Source: Chaenocephalus aceratus (lineage: Eukaryota > Chordata > Actinopteri > Perciformes > Channichthyidae). From it: a stretch of 64,000 bases of DNA. The position numbers and the translations under genes were made by a program. Of this stretch, positions 46,602 through 59,887 are shown one piece after another (position 1 is the stretch's first letter; every line of letters begins with the position of its first letter). Location of the stretch: assembly GCA_023974075.1 (NCBI GenBank), contig CM043793.1:8302788-8366787 (forward strand). Direction: 5' to 3'. The notes beneath the pieces were generated by a model, which did no database searches, was not told the origin of the DNA, and was given only the letters and a program-made list of their open reading frames with translations.

Positions 46602-47430
46602 GTGTTCCCTCCCTTCTTCTCAAACACACACATTTTTCCACCCTTCCCTTTCTGTTCGATCCCCCTTTTCCTCCCTTTCTCCCTTTTTTTCTTTGACACT
46701 CCTTCTCTTCCTCACCCCTCCACACTGTTGATATATTTCCACTGTACAAACACCATTCATTAATGAAAGCCTATCTGGGTGAAGTCAATATCCCAGTAGG
46801 GATGGCATTTTTTAATTTGCTGATGGTTACATAATACCGTTTTACCAGCGTTTCAAATGTATTTTAATGTAAAGCAGGTCCTGACAGTACATCACAATAA
46901 AAAAAATATTCGCAAAAATACTAAGGAATTTTTTTTTACTGAATTAAGCAAGAGTGGACAGCTTTTTACTTGTAAATGACAAAATATATACTTGTCATGA
47001 TTTTTCAATATAGCGGGCCATATTGTCATCAATATGTCGTCAAAGATAGATTAACTTAAAAAAACGCCTCAATACAATTTTCTGTAGTTTAGTTACACAC
47101 AAGGCTGATGTTATCCTTTAAATCAAATGGTATAGATTGCCAGCCTGCCATGTGAATCATACTCAGACTTTGTATTTCACATCTTTTCTCCAAGCATTTT
47201 GTTTCTCTGGCTGTCGATTTCAGGCCACTTCAATATTAGACTCTCAAAGCAATGGCTCTGGAAGTCAGGTGACTTGGTTTAAGGGGGATGGGGTGGATGA
47301 GTGGGTCATTCAAACACATGACCCAATCTAAAACAAATGTTCAATTCCTTAATGTTGACTACCTAATTTGCATGGGTAACCTAATAAAATATAAGTCCAA
47401 AAAAAAAAAAAAGTCCGTAAAATTGCTATC
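46600..47430. other. No gene or recognisable element
   Basis: CT-rich at first, then AT-rich. No supported feature. Confidence 0.4.
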
Positions 47431-47439
47431 GATCAATCA

Positions 47440-47478
47440 ACAATATAAATACCTATTAATCCCAGGGGGAAATTAGGT
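47440..47478 (-). mobile_element. Possible LINE 3' tail remnant
   Basis: On the minus strand it reads ATTTCCCCCTGGGATTAATA followed by GGTATTTAT, resembling common fish LINE tails that end in a short simple repeat. It lies directly beside the solo LTR insertion. Confidence 0.4.
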
Positions 47479-47486
47479 TTAGTGAC

Positions 47487-47831
47487 TGTCACGGAGGTGA
47501 TCTCTGGGGCCATAGATGTCGGCCTCCGTTACGGGTTGTATAGCTTCATTGTTGTTGATTGTGTTCACCTGGTGCCCTGTGTTGTCCCCTCCCCCCCCCC
47601 ACCTGTGTCTTGTTGATTGATTAGTGTGTGTGTATTTAGGCTCTGTTCTCCCTGTCAGTGGACAGGTAGTGTGGGTGAGATCCTTGTGGCTGCTGACTGT
47701 GTTCAGGTGGACAGCAATTGAGGCTGTGAATCATGTGCCCATGATTTGAATAAATGCCCACACCGGGTTGTATTTGGACGTTCTGCCTCTGCCTCCTTGC
47801 TTGGTCGGGCCGCTCGACGGTCAGCTTCACA
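47487..47831 (+). mobile_element. Solo LTR, 345 bp, TSD GTGAC
   Basis: Begins TGTCACGGAGGTGATC and ends GTCAGCTTCACA. The exact five-base duplication GTGAC (47482-47486 and 47832-47836) flanks it. Internal GAATAAATGCCC near 47748 is a probable poly(A) signal. Related to the solo LTR at 39588. Confidence 0.88.
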
Positions 47832-47836
47832 GTGAC

Positions 47837-48682
47837 CATTGCACAGTTGAATACAATAAATAAATATTAATAGATATTGTGCATTAAAACTAGTTAAGAG
47901 AGGGCACATCAGCTTAATAAGTAACTAATAAAGTAACCAATACAAAAATAACAAGTAAGATCAAATATGAAAGCAAACAATTAAAAAAAGTATACATCTG
48001 TCAGGAGCAACAGCAACAGGCTGCATGCACTGTTGCCGCATGTGCATTGGATTATGTATATGCCATTAAATGATATTACGTTCAGAAAGCTGGTTTGCAC
48101 CACACTTATGAATGATAAGAGGTGAATGGGAATAATCACATTTTTGGAGTTCCTGTCTGCCTACACTAGTTTTAGGAATTTTTACCGCTTTAGGATGTAA
48201 ACTAAAATGATTTGATCTTTCAATGGCTTTCACTGATGCATGGATCTTTGTATAGTGGATATGAATTCAACCCAAAATTGTACCTATAATTCTCACGCTC
48301 CCCTTACAGAGCTCCGCCCCTTCGCATATGTTAACCAATGAGCAGCAAGCAGGTCTCCATCCCAACAAAGACTGTTCACGTCTACCCACGTGCGACGAAA
48401 CACACACAGATACCCTCGCGTGCAGGCATCCCTCACATAGAAATGTACCCATGCAAATGCTAAGACATTGTAACACACATGTCTTCTGCAGTCAAATGGG
48501 TGGGCTAGAGAGGATTTGTAATGCAGTTGGGTGGGAGTTAAAATGTATAGCTTTCGGTGGAAAGTTGTGTCGGGCATTATTGTGGGATATGTTGATAATC
48601 ACAAATAACAACAGTTTTACAATTATTATGTGCACAATTTATTCTCCGGACATTTTCTGTCCCGTCTCCTTTGTTTACTTCC
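47837..48682. other. No gene or recognisable element
   Basis: No supported feature. Overlapping frames at 48267-48729 have no domain. Confidence 0.4.
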
Positions 48683-48976
48683 TTAACATAGTGACATCAC
48701 TATGTTACACTTGCAGTTCTATTGGTTAGCGCTCCAACACATTGTACTGGTCTGATAAGGGGCGGGACATCTCTAAGGCATTAATCACAACAGGGCCGGC
48801 CAGCTAACCAATCAGAGCAGACTGGGCTCTGGTTTCATTCAGAGGCTGAAAAGAGGTGCTGCAGCAGAGAAGAATAAAGACCTTTTTGAACATTAAAGCA
48901 TGGAAACATGTCACAGTAGAGGCACACAATACAAAGTATGAACCTAAAAATGAGCACAAGAGGGACCCTTTCAAAA
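48683..48976 (-). mobile_element. MITE, TTAA/GGGGCC family, copy D
   Basis: Starts TTAACATAGTGACATCACTATG and runs through GGGGCGGGACATCTCTAA, CAGCTAACCAATCAGAGCAG, AAGAGGTGCTGCAGC and GAACATTAAAGCATGG to a decayed GAGGGACCCTTTCAAA end. Confidence 0.8.
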
Positions 48977-49902
48977 TAATTTGAGCTTCATGTTTAAAAT
49001 TAACTATTAAAAATGTAATTTAATCCATAACTTCCCGTGTCTTTTTCATGTGACCACAGAAAGCAATGGTTCTTTAACAGTATGCGTCACAACCAAACTT
49101 AGCTGTCTGCTGATGTACCACATCAAACCAAAGCCTCTCCTGTGATATTAAGACCATGGGGGACCCGAGGGATTACTGTGAGGGTGTCTTCCCCTTCCAG
49201 GCCTTCTGTCGATGGGAAACAGAGCAACCTTTCAGACACTGTTTGTTTTGTTGTCACCATATGGTGAGCACTGAGGTGGGTAGACGGCTATGTTTACGTG
49301 TCTGTTTTTGCTTTTAGTTTCCAGGTCACAGGTGAAAAGGTGCCTCATCTGGCCGAATGATGAGGCTGAACGCCGAGGCGCCTGAACAAGCAGTGGGTTG
49401 TCTGACATGTTGTAAAAAGACATGTTAACATGAATGGCTCCACCATGATTACAACATCAGCATGTTGGTCTGAGTGAACAGCAGACAGGCCGGCGGGGGA
49501 GTAAAGCCACCTTGTGACCATCGTGAGGAATTGAGAGCTTGTGATGCCTCGGTGCGAGTCCCAGCAGTCGAAAGGTAACTCCCAACCAGGGCAGATACAG
49601 AGCAGTCTTAAGACCTGAGGGCCTGAAGCACAAGTGCAAAAAGGCTCTTGTTGTGAAAATCAACATTACTTCAATTCATTTTTAAATATTGCTGAAGGAT
49701 TGTTTTAGATTTTATGAGGGAGAATAAAGGATTCAGGGGTTTAGTATCAGCTGTTCATGAATGACACTGTGTTTACGCATTTTTAGTCTAGCCCCAAAGG
49801 ACTTTGGACCGAGAAATCAGTACTAGGAAGATCAGGTTGCTCTGTTACCGTTATAATACCCAATAAATAAAGTGAAAAAAGTACAGAAGCCACTTTGATT
49901 GT
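48977..49902. other. No gene or recognisable element
   Basis: No supported coding or repeat feature. Frames at 49232-49423 and 49457-49666 have no motif. Confidence 0.4.
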
Positions 49903-49910
49903 ATTTCTAC

Positions 49911-50852
<942 letters not shown>

Positions 50853-50997
50853 ATTTCTATGAATGTATTATGAAAAGGGTATTCAGTGTTGTTTGGTCTG
50901 CAAAATACCAGATGTTGGCAAATATCTTGGAGCAATGAAAGATATGAAATGTAGGGTACAAGCCACTTCCCTTACTTGATTTGAGTTGGAAAATGCA

Positions 50998-51230
50998 TAA
51001 CGACATCACTATGTAACATTCACGCTCCTATTGGCTAGCACTCACAACACATTGTACGTGAAAGGCTAAGGGGCGGGACATCTCTATCCGTTGACCAATC
51101 ACAACAGAGCCAGCCAGCTAACCAATCAGAGCAGACTGGGCTCTGGTTTCAGACAGAGGGTGAAAAGAGGTGCTGCAGCACAGGCAGTATGAGACAAATA
51201 AAGTATTTGTTGGACACTAACGCATGTTTC
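50998..51230 (-). mobile_element. MITE, TTAA/GGGGCC family, copy E
   Basis: Starts near TAACGACATCACTATGTAAC and contains GGGGCGGGACATCTCTA, GTTGACCAATCACAAC, CAGCTAACCAATCAGAGCAG and GGTGCTGCAGCACAGGCAGT. It loses similarity near 51230, so the GGGGCC end is missing. Confidence 0.75.
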
Positions 51231-51869
51231 ATAGAATAAGAAAATGATGATAACAGTTGGATTGTTTTCTTACGACTGTATACTTTAACGAATGTGTTCA
51301 GTTTACTTAAATCACAGGGGAAGGCTATGTGATTAGTAACAGCAAAACAAACTGATTGTTGGTCGATTCCTTTGTGCACTGTTCATGACCCAACAGGTTC
51401 ATATATAATTAATGCACTCATACATCATTCATGTGTTCATGAATTTACTCTCTTTGACCCACTTTTTTTTCCAGAAAAACACTGTGACCAGCGAGTCCTC
51501 TTGTCCGTAGTAATCAGCAGCGAACCGCTTCAACAATCAATCAATCAATCAATGTTTATTTATATAGCCCAATATCACAAATGTTACATTTGTCTCAGTG
51601 GTCTTCACAGTGTGTACAGAATATCAGTATGACAATACGATACCCTCTGTCCTTAGACCCTCACATCGTACAAGGAAAAACTTCCGGAGAAAACCCACAG
51701 TTTAAAGGGGACATGGGAGAAACCTCAGGGAGAGCAACAGAGGAGGGATCCCTCTCCCAGGACGGACAGACATGCAATAGATGCCGTGTGTAAATTGAAA
51801 GATAATACATTTGCAACCTAGGTAGTCCAAATGTTTGCAAATGCATGTGTGTATAATAGGAAGATGAAT

Positions 51870-51990
51870 CCACGAGGATATCCATCCAGGACCGATGATC
51901 CAGGACCACAGCCACGACTCACGATCCAGGGCTCGCGATCCAGGACACAGGACCGCAGGATCATCCATGACTCCGGATCCCGGAGTATAT
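51870..51990. repeat. GATCCAGGAC-type minisatellite in the L2 3' region
   Basis: Irregular units of about 10-20 bases around ATCCAGGAC(CACAG) and GATCC(C)GG. It marks the boundary of the segment copied at 4343-4590, which ends just before it. Confidence 0.65.
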
Positions 51991-52179
51991 AGACACCAAA
52001 AAGAAAGACATTTGGGGAAGCTGGGTTAATCGGAACATGAGAGTACACAGGTATAGACAGAGAGAAGGAAGAAGTAAGATGTCCCCCGACAAACTAAGCC
52101 TATATCAGCAAAACTAGGGGCTGAGTCTAATCAGCCCTAACTATAAGCTTTATCAAAAAGGAAGGTCTTAAGCGCGCTC

Positions 52180-53373
52180 TTAAAAAACGGATAGGGTGTC
52201 TGCCGCCCGAACACAAACTGAAAGCTGATTCCACAAATGTGGAGCTTGATAAGAAAAGGCTCTGGCTCCCATTGTACTTTTAGAGACTCTAGGAACAACC
52301 AACAACACTGCATTCTTGGAACGCAATGCCCTAGGACAGTAGGGTATAATGAGTTCTTTAAGGTAAAATGGCGCCTGCCCATTAAGGGCTTTGTAGGCGA
52401 GAAGAAGAATTTTAAATGATATCCTGTGTTCTATAGGGAGCCAGTGTAAGGCAGCCAGAACAGGAGTAATGTGGTCCCTTTTTCTAACTCTGGTTAGTAC
52501 ACGAGCTGCAACATTTTGAATCAGCTGAAGCGACTTGACTGACTTCTTGGTACTCCCTGATAATAAAGAGTTACAATAATCCAGCCTAGAAGTAACAAAT
52601 GCATGGACTAGTTTCTCTGCATCGTTTTGAGGCAAGATATGCCTGATTTTTGCAATGTTACGTAGATGGAAGTAGGCGGTCCTTGAAATTGATTTTATGT
52701 GGGCGTTAAAGGATCAATCCTGATCAAATATAACACCAAGATTCCTTACAGTCTCACTGGAGGCCAAATTAATGCCATCCATAGTTAGTATATCTTTAGA
52801 TAATTTGTTTCGTAGATTCTTCGGGCCAAGTACAATAACTTCAGTTTTGGTCGTGTTTAACATCAAAAAGTTTAAGGTCATCCACGTTTTTAAGTCTTGA
52901 ATTTTATTTAGATGATTAATTTCATCAGGCTCGATTGATAAATATAGTTGAGTATCATCCGCATAACAATGAAAGTTTACAGAATGATTCCTTATAATAT
53001 TGCCTATCGGAAGCATATATAATGTGAACAAAATAGGTCCGAGCACTGAGCCCTGTGGCACTCCATGGCTAACTTTGGTTTGCGTGGAAGATTCATCGTT
53101 AACACGTACAAATTGAGAGCGTTCAGATAGATAGGACCTAAACCAGCCTAAAGCTGTTCCCTGTATGCCAACTAAGTGCTCTAATCTTTGCAATAGGATA
53201 TCATAGTCGATAGTATCAAATGCAGCACTGAGATCGAGCAAAACAAGAATAGAGACAAGTCCCTTGTCTGAGGCTATTAGAATGTCATTTGTGACTTTAA
53301 CCAGAGCTGTCTCTGTGCTATGATGTGTTCTAAAGCCAGACTGAAAATCTTCAAATAAATCATTGTTTAACAC
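52180..53373 (-). pseudogene. L2 reverse transcriptase, one stop and one frameshift
   Basis: The frame contains [70 protein letters not shown], the active site [13 protein letters not shown] and GVIFDQD, where TGA (52714-52716) interrupts. It continues in the same frame with SFNAHIKSIS, VHAFVTSRLDYCNSLLSG, LQLIQNVAARVLTRVRKRDH, ALHWLPIEHRISFKILLL, YKALNGQAPFYLKELI and LWNQLSV. Near 52185 a frameshift precedes the conserved ending FKSALKTFLF. Polymerase residues are present but the truncation, stop and frameshift leave it inert. Maui/L2 is favoured over Rex1 by the tail. Confidence 0.88.
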
Positions 53374-53376
53374 ATG

Positions 53377-53727
53377 TATTTCGGTTTATTCACGGCATTC
53401 AATTTGTTATTATACAGTATTGTTGTTTTATAGTTATTTGTTAATGTAACCCAATTTGTGTTCTTTGAAATTGAAAAGGATATCGCATTGTGTTTGTTAC
53501 TTTTGTTGCAGTTGTATATGTCTTAAGTGTAATTTGGCTTGGCTTCCTATTTATGGACATGCTTTTATTTTGAAGGAGAGTTAGCGCAGTTGACAGGAAG
53601 TTGTTGTTGATTTGGCAACAACGTGAACGAGATTAACGGAGAAAAGTAATATCTACATATAAATACGGAGAAAGTAAACAATAACGTTTATGGTTAAGTG
53701 TTAGCACCCCCCGAAGAGGCACAAGCT
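53377..53727. other. No gene; possible element remnant
   Basis: AT-rich sequence between the L2 truncation point and the foldback element. No motif I can name. Confidence 0.35.
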
Positions 53728-53734
53728 CTTACGT

Positions 53735-56399
53735 CAACACACTCTCACTCCCTAAGCGTCCAATAGCGACGTTTGGTCAGTGTCCGTGGCGTCCAATTGT
53801 GACGCTCCTAGGCTCCTTCAGCGTCATAAAGGGACGCAAATAGCTTTCAACTGATTGCAATGTATTCCCATCTGCGTCGGGATTTGACGCTCATGGAAGC
53901 ACGGCATTCGTTTATGTCGGCTGCCCTTAAAGGTAATGTGAGCGTCCATTCCCAGGAGTAAAGGATGGCAGAAGACACTACACTACCCAGAATCCCCAGC
54001 TATCGTTTGGACTACACCATGTGCTCTTGACAAACCCCGTGATAGTCCTCAAGCTCTGTGATTGGAGAGTGTGCTCCGAGGGTTAAGCCGATTCTCGAAC
54101 AGCACTTGAAATGGGATGGAACCACGGCAGACTGTCCAAAACTGGATTTGAACGGGTCCACCGCGTCCCCCCTCCCCCATCCCGTCCCCAGAACTACACA
54201 TGCTGGCTATTCTGTTTCGCAACATGTTCTCTATGGCACGTCTCTACTGGGAGTTGTAGTTTTAAAAGACGTTTTCGTATTTCCCATAATAAGAAGTTGC
54301 CAGTATTAAACTGTGTACATCCCTGGAGGTTTAGGGGACAGGAAACACTCACATTTAAAACATATAATTAATAAATGGGTGAAAATTGCTTGTGCCCATA
54401 ATGGGCAGTATTAATATATATACCCACATGCCAGCTAAGGTCAGAAGAGCTTTATTTAACAGCTGGTCTTATGTGTGTGACCCCTGTGATAACATTACAT
54501 TACATTAATTGATAAGCCTGAAACATGCACTTGTCAAGGTTCAGAGGCACATTTTGAAAATATGGCAGTAGCCATCGATCAGCTTAAGATAAGATATACT
54601 TTATTGATCCCAAGTTGGAACATTTGCGTTACATCAGCATGTGTAACAGTTAAATATGCAGTTGTGTTTATTTGAAAATCATTTAGTATAATCACACAAA
54701 TTCTGTTTTTTATATTCAACAATTCCGTGTTCTTTATTTATTGATTGTTCAATACCTGACAAGGCCGGAGATTAAATATCTACATACATCTTTTAAGAGT
54801 ATAATACATTATGTATAATATCAGTTAAAATAAGTGCTTCAACATAGTTAACATTGCTGGAGGTATGCACAAATATTGATAGATGTCTTGTAATGCACTA
54901 TTGAGGAACCTGCAACCCAAGTTTTTCATTCAGTGCAGAACTACACCACAGTTGTGTAGGCCTATATGATATGTCAATAAACCTTAGAAAATCTTGAAAT
55001 CTTGAAAGGGATGTGCAAAATAGTCATTACATACAGTCTTTAATTAACAATTAGTAGAGAATAACGAGTAATGAATATACTTTATAGGGATCGTATTAAT
55101 ATCTAATAATAAAAATATTGAAATTCAATAACATGCTTTAACCACCAGGTGTCCCTTTATATCAGCTGTGCACCTTTATGGTGTAAATACAGCCTATCTA
55201 CCAATTGTATCAAATATAAAAGTGAGCCGAATTAGTGTTGATACTGCAAGGAGACGTATTGTGTGAAAAGAAATGTAAGATGTTGTTTAATAGCTGATAT
55301 TTATGATCCACGTCACGTTTTCAGTTCCTCATGTTTGTCTTCTCATCAGGGCACACTCGGAATAAGGTATTATTATTATTTTGGTCTGTTTCCGGTATTT
55401 GTTAATGACGATGTGCTCTGAGATGTGAGACTGGAATTGCACAGGGGGAAAATAACGTAAGCTATCTTTAGATGCGGATTTTGTTAAACTAATATGTTTA
55501 GGCTGTGGACCAACACTATACATTGACGGGGAAGGGGGTAGCAATAAAGATAACACCATTAAACAGTTACACAACATAACAGAAATAATATCGATAGCAG
55601 CGTCCCTAGCAACCACCTTGGTAACAATGAAAACGTCGCGATTTCCTGAAGTAATCTTCGTAATAACTAGCAAACTAAAGATCATGTACATCCACTGCAC
55701 ACATAATCTGAAATAACAACTCATATTTCTCGCATCAAATGACATCAAAACGTATTTTAATGGCCAAACTAACTTTAAAATAGGCATTTTCTACCGAGAA
55801 TAAAACGAATTTCGGCCATGTTTTCTTTTTCTGCAGGGAGAAATTTGAAGATCAGGTGACATAGACGCCAGCCATCGGAATGAATGGTGAAAAAAACGGG
55901 GTTTGTCAAACAGAGCACATGGTGTAGGCCAAACGATAGCTGGGGATTCTGGGTAGTGTAGTGTCTTCTGCCATCCTTTACTCAGAAAACATATTTGTTT
56001 CTCCGAATCGAAGGGGAAAAATACAAAAGCATGGCACACAATTTAAACCAATCAATGTTGTGTAATTAATAAGGATAATCTGGTGTTTTTTAGTCGATGA
56101 GTAGTGCAGATATCACTGTAAAATCAATCGACAGTAAGAGGAGTACTTACTTCCGGGTGTAAAATTCTCCGTTATCCAATGGGAATGGATGCTCACATTG
56201 CCTTTAAGGGCAGCCGGCATAAACGAATGCCGTGCTTCCATGAGCGTCAAATCCCGACGCAGATGGGAATACATTGCAATCAGTTGAAAGCTATTTGCGT
56301 CCCTTTATGGCGCTGAAGGAGCCTAGGAGCGTCACAATTGGACGCCACGGACACTGACCAAACGTCGCTATTGGACGCTTAGGGAGTGAGAGTGTGTTG
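53735..56399. mobile_element. Large palindromic foldback element, 2665 bp, flanked by CTTACGT
   Basis: The left end CAACACACTCTCACTCCCTA and the reversed right end are identical, and the inverted match continues with very few changes for about 200 bases (GGACACTGACC, CAATTGTGACGCTCCTAGG, CGTCGGGATTTGACGCTC). After an interruption on the right it resumes to TACACCATGTGCTC (54015-54028 / reversed near 55915-55928). CTTACGT repeats directly on both sides (53728-53734, 56400-56406). The core (about 54030-55880) is the inverted counterpart of the core of the 12757-15902 element but lacks its outer AACCCAGTCTCA ends. No transposase frame. A composite or recombinant foldback element. Confidence 0.8.
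53977..53995 (+). promoter_or_regulatory. ZNF143/THAP11-like motif in foldback left arm
   Basis: ACTACACTACCCAGAATCC differs at a few positions from the vertebrate ZNF143/THAP11 site (ACTACAATTCCCAGAATGC as I know it). An identical copy lies inverted in the right arm at 55944-55962. A third partial match (ACTACAACTCCCAG on the minus strand) lies at 54247-54260. Function is not shown. Confidence 0.35.
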
Positions 56400-56406
56400 C
56401 TTACGT

Positions 56407-57252
<846 letters not shown>

Positions 57253-58612
57253 CAGTGGCGGCCGGTCCATAGGGGCGCCGCCCCACCTCTTCCCACATAC
57301 AAAAAAATATATAAAAAAATATATATAAAAAAAAAAATATTAAAAAAATATATATATTTTATATTTTTATTTTTAATGAACAAGGTAAATATCATACAAT
57401 TGGTATCAGTAAAATGTATAATCTACAATAAAATCTCGTTTAAAATTGTGTTACGATGTCTAAAGTTACTGATAAGTCACATGTTTCCTGCCTGGCCTTG
57501 CCCATGGCCTTAGTTTATCATTACCGGGCGGAGCCCCCGAGCCAAACAGCAGCAACCAGCACGTTGCAAAAGTCTCAATAGTAAACTGTGCCGCCGAAAC
57601 ATAATTTCAGCCAATCAGCGCCGTCAAATATTTTGGTCACGAGGGCGCTCACGTTGGCGCCCACCTTGCTTACGTGCGTTGACATGAGTTGTTTTTTAGA
57701 CTCGTGAGTGTCCAAGGTGACGCAGAAGTTGGATGAGAATGGTGTGCAGGTGGACCTCGGTCCGCACCCAATTCCGTGCAAGAGCTACTCTCCAATCCTT
57801 TCGAAAGGAGAAGTTTGGGAGATAAATGTATACTTAAAGACCTTGGACCGGACCAACCCGATTTGTATATATCACAGCAAGCTCGTGAAAAAGACAAATA
57901 GTATCAAAGAGGCTTCTCACGTAGCTGGTACACCAGAAAGGCTTGGCTAGCTGGATGCAAACAGGTAAATGCTATCTTTTGTTTCCCATGCTGGCTCTTC
58001 AAACAGCCGGGGACAGATACGATCTCTTCAGAAACTAGACAAAAGTTAAACAAGTACAAACCACAGACTGTCTGGGTCATGGAGAATACAGTCGCTGGTT
58101 TATTTATGTCTGTATAGGCCGTTGTTGTGAGTGTGGACGGTCGGAGCATATACAACGTAGCTTAGCCAAGCTCCATTCAGAAAACAAGCATTCTAAAAGG
58201 TTTTTCGCCTGCCGCCTGTCTGCAGACTTGTCAAAGCATTAATTCATGGTTTTTACTAACCGGTATCAGTATGTTGTTACGTCGGCATCATTTAGAAACG
58301 TGTGTTACAATTTAATCACGGTAAAATATGTTCATTTTGTTGTAGTTGTAGCTCCCGAGCCAGCGCGTCTTGTTTGAATGATGCGAGTAAACACAGCTGG
58401 CAGCCGCGGTGAAAGTCGAGAGACTAGAGCTATGCGATAGGAGCGTTTAGAGCGAAGCGAATATTCGCATCGCGTCCGGTCTGAACGCAGCATTAAAGCG
58501 AGCTCCGCGCTGCACCAGAAGTCCTAATTTAAGGAGTAATTTCTCCCAAAACAAATGTTTTACTCACCATGTCAACAGCCCCACTAAAAATATTTTCCAC
58601 CAGCCGCCACTG
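57253..58612 (+). mobile_element. hAT element with TTF-type transposase remnant
   Basis: Left terminus CAGTGGCGGCCGGTCC, right terminus reversed CAGTGGCGGCTGGTGG. No matching 8-bp duplication is seen (GTGTGGTC against CATACTGT), so one flank may have been rearranged. An A/T-rich tract (57300-57370) follows the left end. A transposase remnant begins near 57700. Confidence 0.65.
57700..58120 (+). pseudogene. hAT transposase N-terminal (TTF zinc-finger) remnant
   Basis: The first frame reads LDENGVQVDLGPHPIPC and SYSPILSKGEVWEINV and ends near 57948. A shifted frame continues AWLAGCKQVNAIFCFPCWLF near 57944-58003, the CFPC-LF signature of the TTF-type zinc finger at the start of many hAT (DUF4371) transposases. 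The RNase H-like catalytic domain is missing. Frameshifted and non-functional. Confidence 0.6.
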
Positions 58613-59194
58613 CATACTGTATGCCCCAGCGTCAGCCAAGCTAACAGGAGCTACTTTCCACGCAAACTAATATCGCATGGGAGCACGCACTACCCAAAGC
58701 GGCCCAAGTCCTCTCGCTAGTAGGCTATTAGGTCGCATCGTACCAACAGCATCACATCGGGCCGAGAGAGCTCTACACGGCGCAAGTAAAATGTCTTCCC
58801 GGCCGCGGCTATGCTCATGCACATAACGAGTATGGATCTCTGGATCTGCTATGCTATAACGGTTAGGAGCCGTAACCTACGGCTCCTCTGAGTCCCCAAG
58901 AGTCTGCAGGAAATTTCACTGATCCGCGTCCCCTCCCCGGAGCCAAACGATAACTTCTGGAAGCTATCCTACTTGCTAAAGGGTAGGCAGATGGACTGGG
59001 GTACGTTGTAATGTTATTTTACATATTATAAAGAGAGTAGCGAGTGACGCAATTTATAGTTTTAATTTGTACGTCACACAAGGTGTAGGACTCAAAGGAC
59101 TCGGGTTAATGGAGAGGAGAGACTCGTCACGACCAGCTCATTTCTAGCATCCGGGTTAATGATCCGGATGAATCAGGACTCGCCCATCTCTAAG
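58613..59194. mobile_element. Unresolved repeat region, possible hAT right end
   Basis: Read on the minus strand, the right edge starts AGAGATGGGCGAGTCCTGAT, like the end of a fish hAT. Repeated GACTC and TCCGGGTTAATGATCCGG-type palindromic motifs occur between 59090 and 59190. The opposite end is not recognised. Confidence 0.3.
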
Positions 59195-59202
59195 CTACGG
59201 CC

Positions 59203-59881
59203 CCTGTTTCCGGGGCTGACGTGCTCGTGCCTGCAGCGCCGGGGGCCGCCGTGCCCGATCCTGCTACACCCGTGCCCGCTCCCGCTGCACCCACACCCGG
59301 TGCAGCCGTGCCCGCAATCGCCGTGCCTGTGTTGCCCGCAGCAGTGGTGCCGGGCGGGTTTGTGTTTGGTCCCATGATGGCAGTTAAAGCCCCAGTATCT
59401 GTGGGTGTTAGGCCGTTGTTTATGGGGATTAATATGAAAGCAGTTGTGGAGGCTGACGCTCAGGCTCAGGTCAGGGCTGGATGCAGAGAGGGTGTGATGG
59501 AGTGCTCGGAGCAGGAGCTGCAAGTTGTCTCTGGGAAACAGGCTCAGCTGTCACACAAACTTGACAGTGAGGCAGAGCAGGGGGGAAATCAGCTGGATCG
59601 GATAGTGTCCCCGTATCTGACTGTGTTTCTCAGAGTGAGGATCTCTACTCTTTTGAACAGATCCAGGAGTTTCTGGATGAAACTTTCGGGAAATCAGTAA
59701 ATGTAAAAAATTATTTCCCTGATGTTGAAAAGTTTGTTAGTCAGCCAAGACAATTCAGAAGGTTGTTGGGCTGGACTGACTTGATGACAAAAAACGGTAT
59801 CGCCTCAAGAAACACATCACTACACTGAGGAAAGCTTTAAACACAAAGACCGAAGTGCCTAAAACAAGTAGTCGTAAATAA
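59203..59881 (+). pseudogene. Tx1 LINE ORF1 (C-terminal part)
   Basis: The 5' part (59221-59375) is a GC-rich tandem array coding a Pro/Ala/Val-rich stretch (units like APGAAVPDPATPVPAPAAP). After a frameshift near 59590-59640 the frame reads SFEQIQEFLDETFGKSVNV, NYFPDVEKFVSQPRQFRRLL and, after another shift near 59780, DKKRYRLKKHITTLRKAL, ending at TAA 59879-59881. The last block matches the short conserved ending of fish Tx1 ORF1 proteins, which bind element RNA. The 5' end is not defined and may be truncated. Confidence 0.55.
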
Positions 59882-59887
59882 TTAAAT

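Larger units (their letters stand above)
51535..53376 (-). mobile_element. L2-clade (Maui-like) LINE, 5'-truncated
   Basis: The 3' end on the minus strand is GGGCTATATAAATAAACATT followed by (GATT)4, the classic L2 tail in fish. Upstream are a GATCCAGGAC-type minisatellite (about 51870-51990) and a reverse transcriptase frame. Similarity stops at about 53376, where upstream stops appear, so the endonuclease domain is missing. No target duplication could be identified. Confidence 0.85.

Noticed and set aside
59159..59523. Gly/Ala-rich minus-strand frames
   Set aside because: Antisense of the GC-rich tandem array in the Tx1 ORF1 region.
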